From an uncultured Methylobacteriaceae bacterium (GTDB lineage Bacteria > Pseudomonadota > Alphaproteobacteria > Rhizobiales > Beijerinckiaceae): 5,639 nt of DNA. Each line of letters begins with the position of its first letter. The stretch's first letter is position 1. Both the position numbers and the translations under genes were made by a program. The notes beneath the pieces are model-generated. The model made no database searches. It had not been told where the DNA came from and saw nothing but the letters and a program-made list of their open reading frames with translations. The DNA lies in NCBI GenBank assembly GCA_937872715.1, contig CALMTJ010000246.1:5620-11258 (forward strand), given 5' to 3'. This document shows positions 4,886 to 5,639 of this stretch, in pieces.

Positions 4886-5639
4886 TCACGGCGCGGAGAT
4901 CGTCATCCCGTCATAGGCCGGCTCGATGCCGGCCGGCAGTTCGGCGGCGAGCTTCCCGTAATCGAGGTCCGTGTGGAGGTTGGTCAGGATCGCCCGGTTC
5001 GGCCTGACCTCCGCCACGAAGGCCAGCGCTTCCGCCACGGAGAAATGCGTGGGGTGCGGCGTGTAGCGGAGCGCGTCGAGGATCAGGACGTCGAGGCCGC
5101 GCAGGGTCTCGACGGCCTCCGGCGTCATGGCGCTGACGTCCGGCGCGTAGCCGATCCCATCGAACCGGAAGCCGAGCGCGTCGCTGCGGCCGTGCCGCAT
5201 CGCGAACGGCCGCGCGGTGACCGCGCCGCCGGCGCCGTCGATCGTCACGGGATGCGGAGGGTCGATGCGGCGCTCGTCCAGGATGGGCGGGTACTCGCTG
5301 CCGGCCGGCGTGGCGAAGCAATAGCCGAAGCGCGCGTGGATCACCGCGCTCGTCGCGGCATCGAGGTAGACCGGCATGCGGCGGCGCATGTGGATCACCA
5401 TGGGCCGGAGGTCGTCGATCCCGTGCGTGTGGTCGGCATGGTCATGGGTGATCAGCACCGCGTCGAGGCGGGCCGCGCCCGCGCCGAGGAGCTGCTCGCG
5501 CAGGTCGGGCGTCGTATCGACCAGCACGGCCGTGCGTCCGCCGCCGCCCTCCCGCTCGACCAGGATCGAGCAGCGCCGTCGCCGGTTCTTCGGGTTCGCC
5601 GGGTCGCAGGCGCCCCAGCCGGAGCCGACCCTCGGCACG
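4886..5639 (-). CDS. MBL-fold metallo-hydrolase, PhnP-like group (5' end outside window)
   Basis: Metal-dependent hydrolase of the metallo-beta-lactamase fold, closest by motif to the PhnP / phosphoribosyl 1,2-cyclic phosphate phosphodiesterase group; the real substrate of these alphaproteobacterial members is not known from sequence. 250 residues are visible and the frame runs off the right edge: the first visible residues (MPRVGSGWGACDPANPKNRRRRCSILVE, with GTG 5638 being an internal Val) normally follow a GCGSSGG strand, so about a dozen residues are missing. Metal ligands: HDHADH (65-70 of the visible part, in THDHADHTHGIDDLR), H149 in MRHGRS, D188 in LDALR, and H222 in NLHTDLDY; H198 in HPTHFS is a further conserved histidine. 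C11 and C23 near the start may be structural. Reads toward mazG with a 133-base gap that holds the dif-like site and the inverted repeat, so co-transcription with mazG is possible but not assured. Confidence 0.87.
   Translation of the reverse strand, partial: VPRVGSGWGACDPANPKNRRRRCSILVEREGGGGRTAVLVDTTPDLREQLLGAGAARLDAVLITHDHADHTHGIDDLRPMVIHMRRRMPVYLDAATSAVIHARFGYCFATPAGSEYPPILDERRIDPPHPVTIDGAGGAVTARPFAMRHGRSDALGFRFDGIGYAPDVSAMTPEAVETLRGLDVLILDALRYTPHPTHFSVAEALAFVAEVRPNRAILTNLHTDLDYGKLAAELPAGIEPAYDGMTISAP

Overview
The window is a high-GC stretch of ordinary bacterial chromosome, most likely from an alphaproteobacterium of the Hyphomicrobiales (Rhizobiales) type. The order ntrY-ntrX-hfq-hflX, the 'LTIFLVNGVKLQG...[36 protein letters not shown]' style of Hfq, and a 'GCGAGCGAAGCGAAGCAATCC' type intergenic repeat all point that way. 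No species is claimed.

Layout, left to right. On the + strand: the C-terminal part of the histidine kinase gene ntrY (cut by the left edge), ntrX overlapping it by 4 bases, a 150-base gap holding a candidate hfq promoter and a small leader hairpin, hfq, and hflX following hfq at once. Then a 107-base convergent gap with a dispersed Rhizobiales-type repeat and a terminator-like hairpin. On the - strand: mazG, then a 133-base gap, then an MBL-fold hydrolase of the PhnP-like group (cut by the right edge).

How the genes fit together. NtrY/NtrX form a membrane sensor/regulator pair tied to nitrogen and redox control. Hfq is the RNA chaperone for small RNAs, and HflX is a ribosome-associated GTPase that rescues stalled or stressed ribosomes. 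Both are stress and post-transcriptional functions commonly paired next to each other. MazG (house-cleaning NTP pyrophosphohydrolase) and the MBL hydrolase point the same way and could share a transcript.

The most notable non-coding element is an AT-rich 28-base sequence at 4831-4858 between the MBL gene and mazG. It has the 11-6-11 architecture and the CATAA / TTATG inner arms of a dif chromosome-dimer resolution site (XerC/XerD), so the window may lie at the replication terminus. Two other points deserve a look. hflX has no ATG/GTG/TTG start where the conserved N-terminus begins, only a well-placed CTG. A near-perfect 39-base inverted repeat abuts the mazG start region and covers one of its two candidate ribosome binding sites. 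No novel multi-gene system, mobile element, CRISPR array or tRNA was seen.
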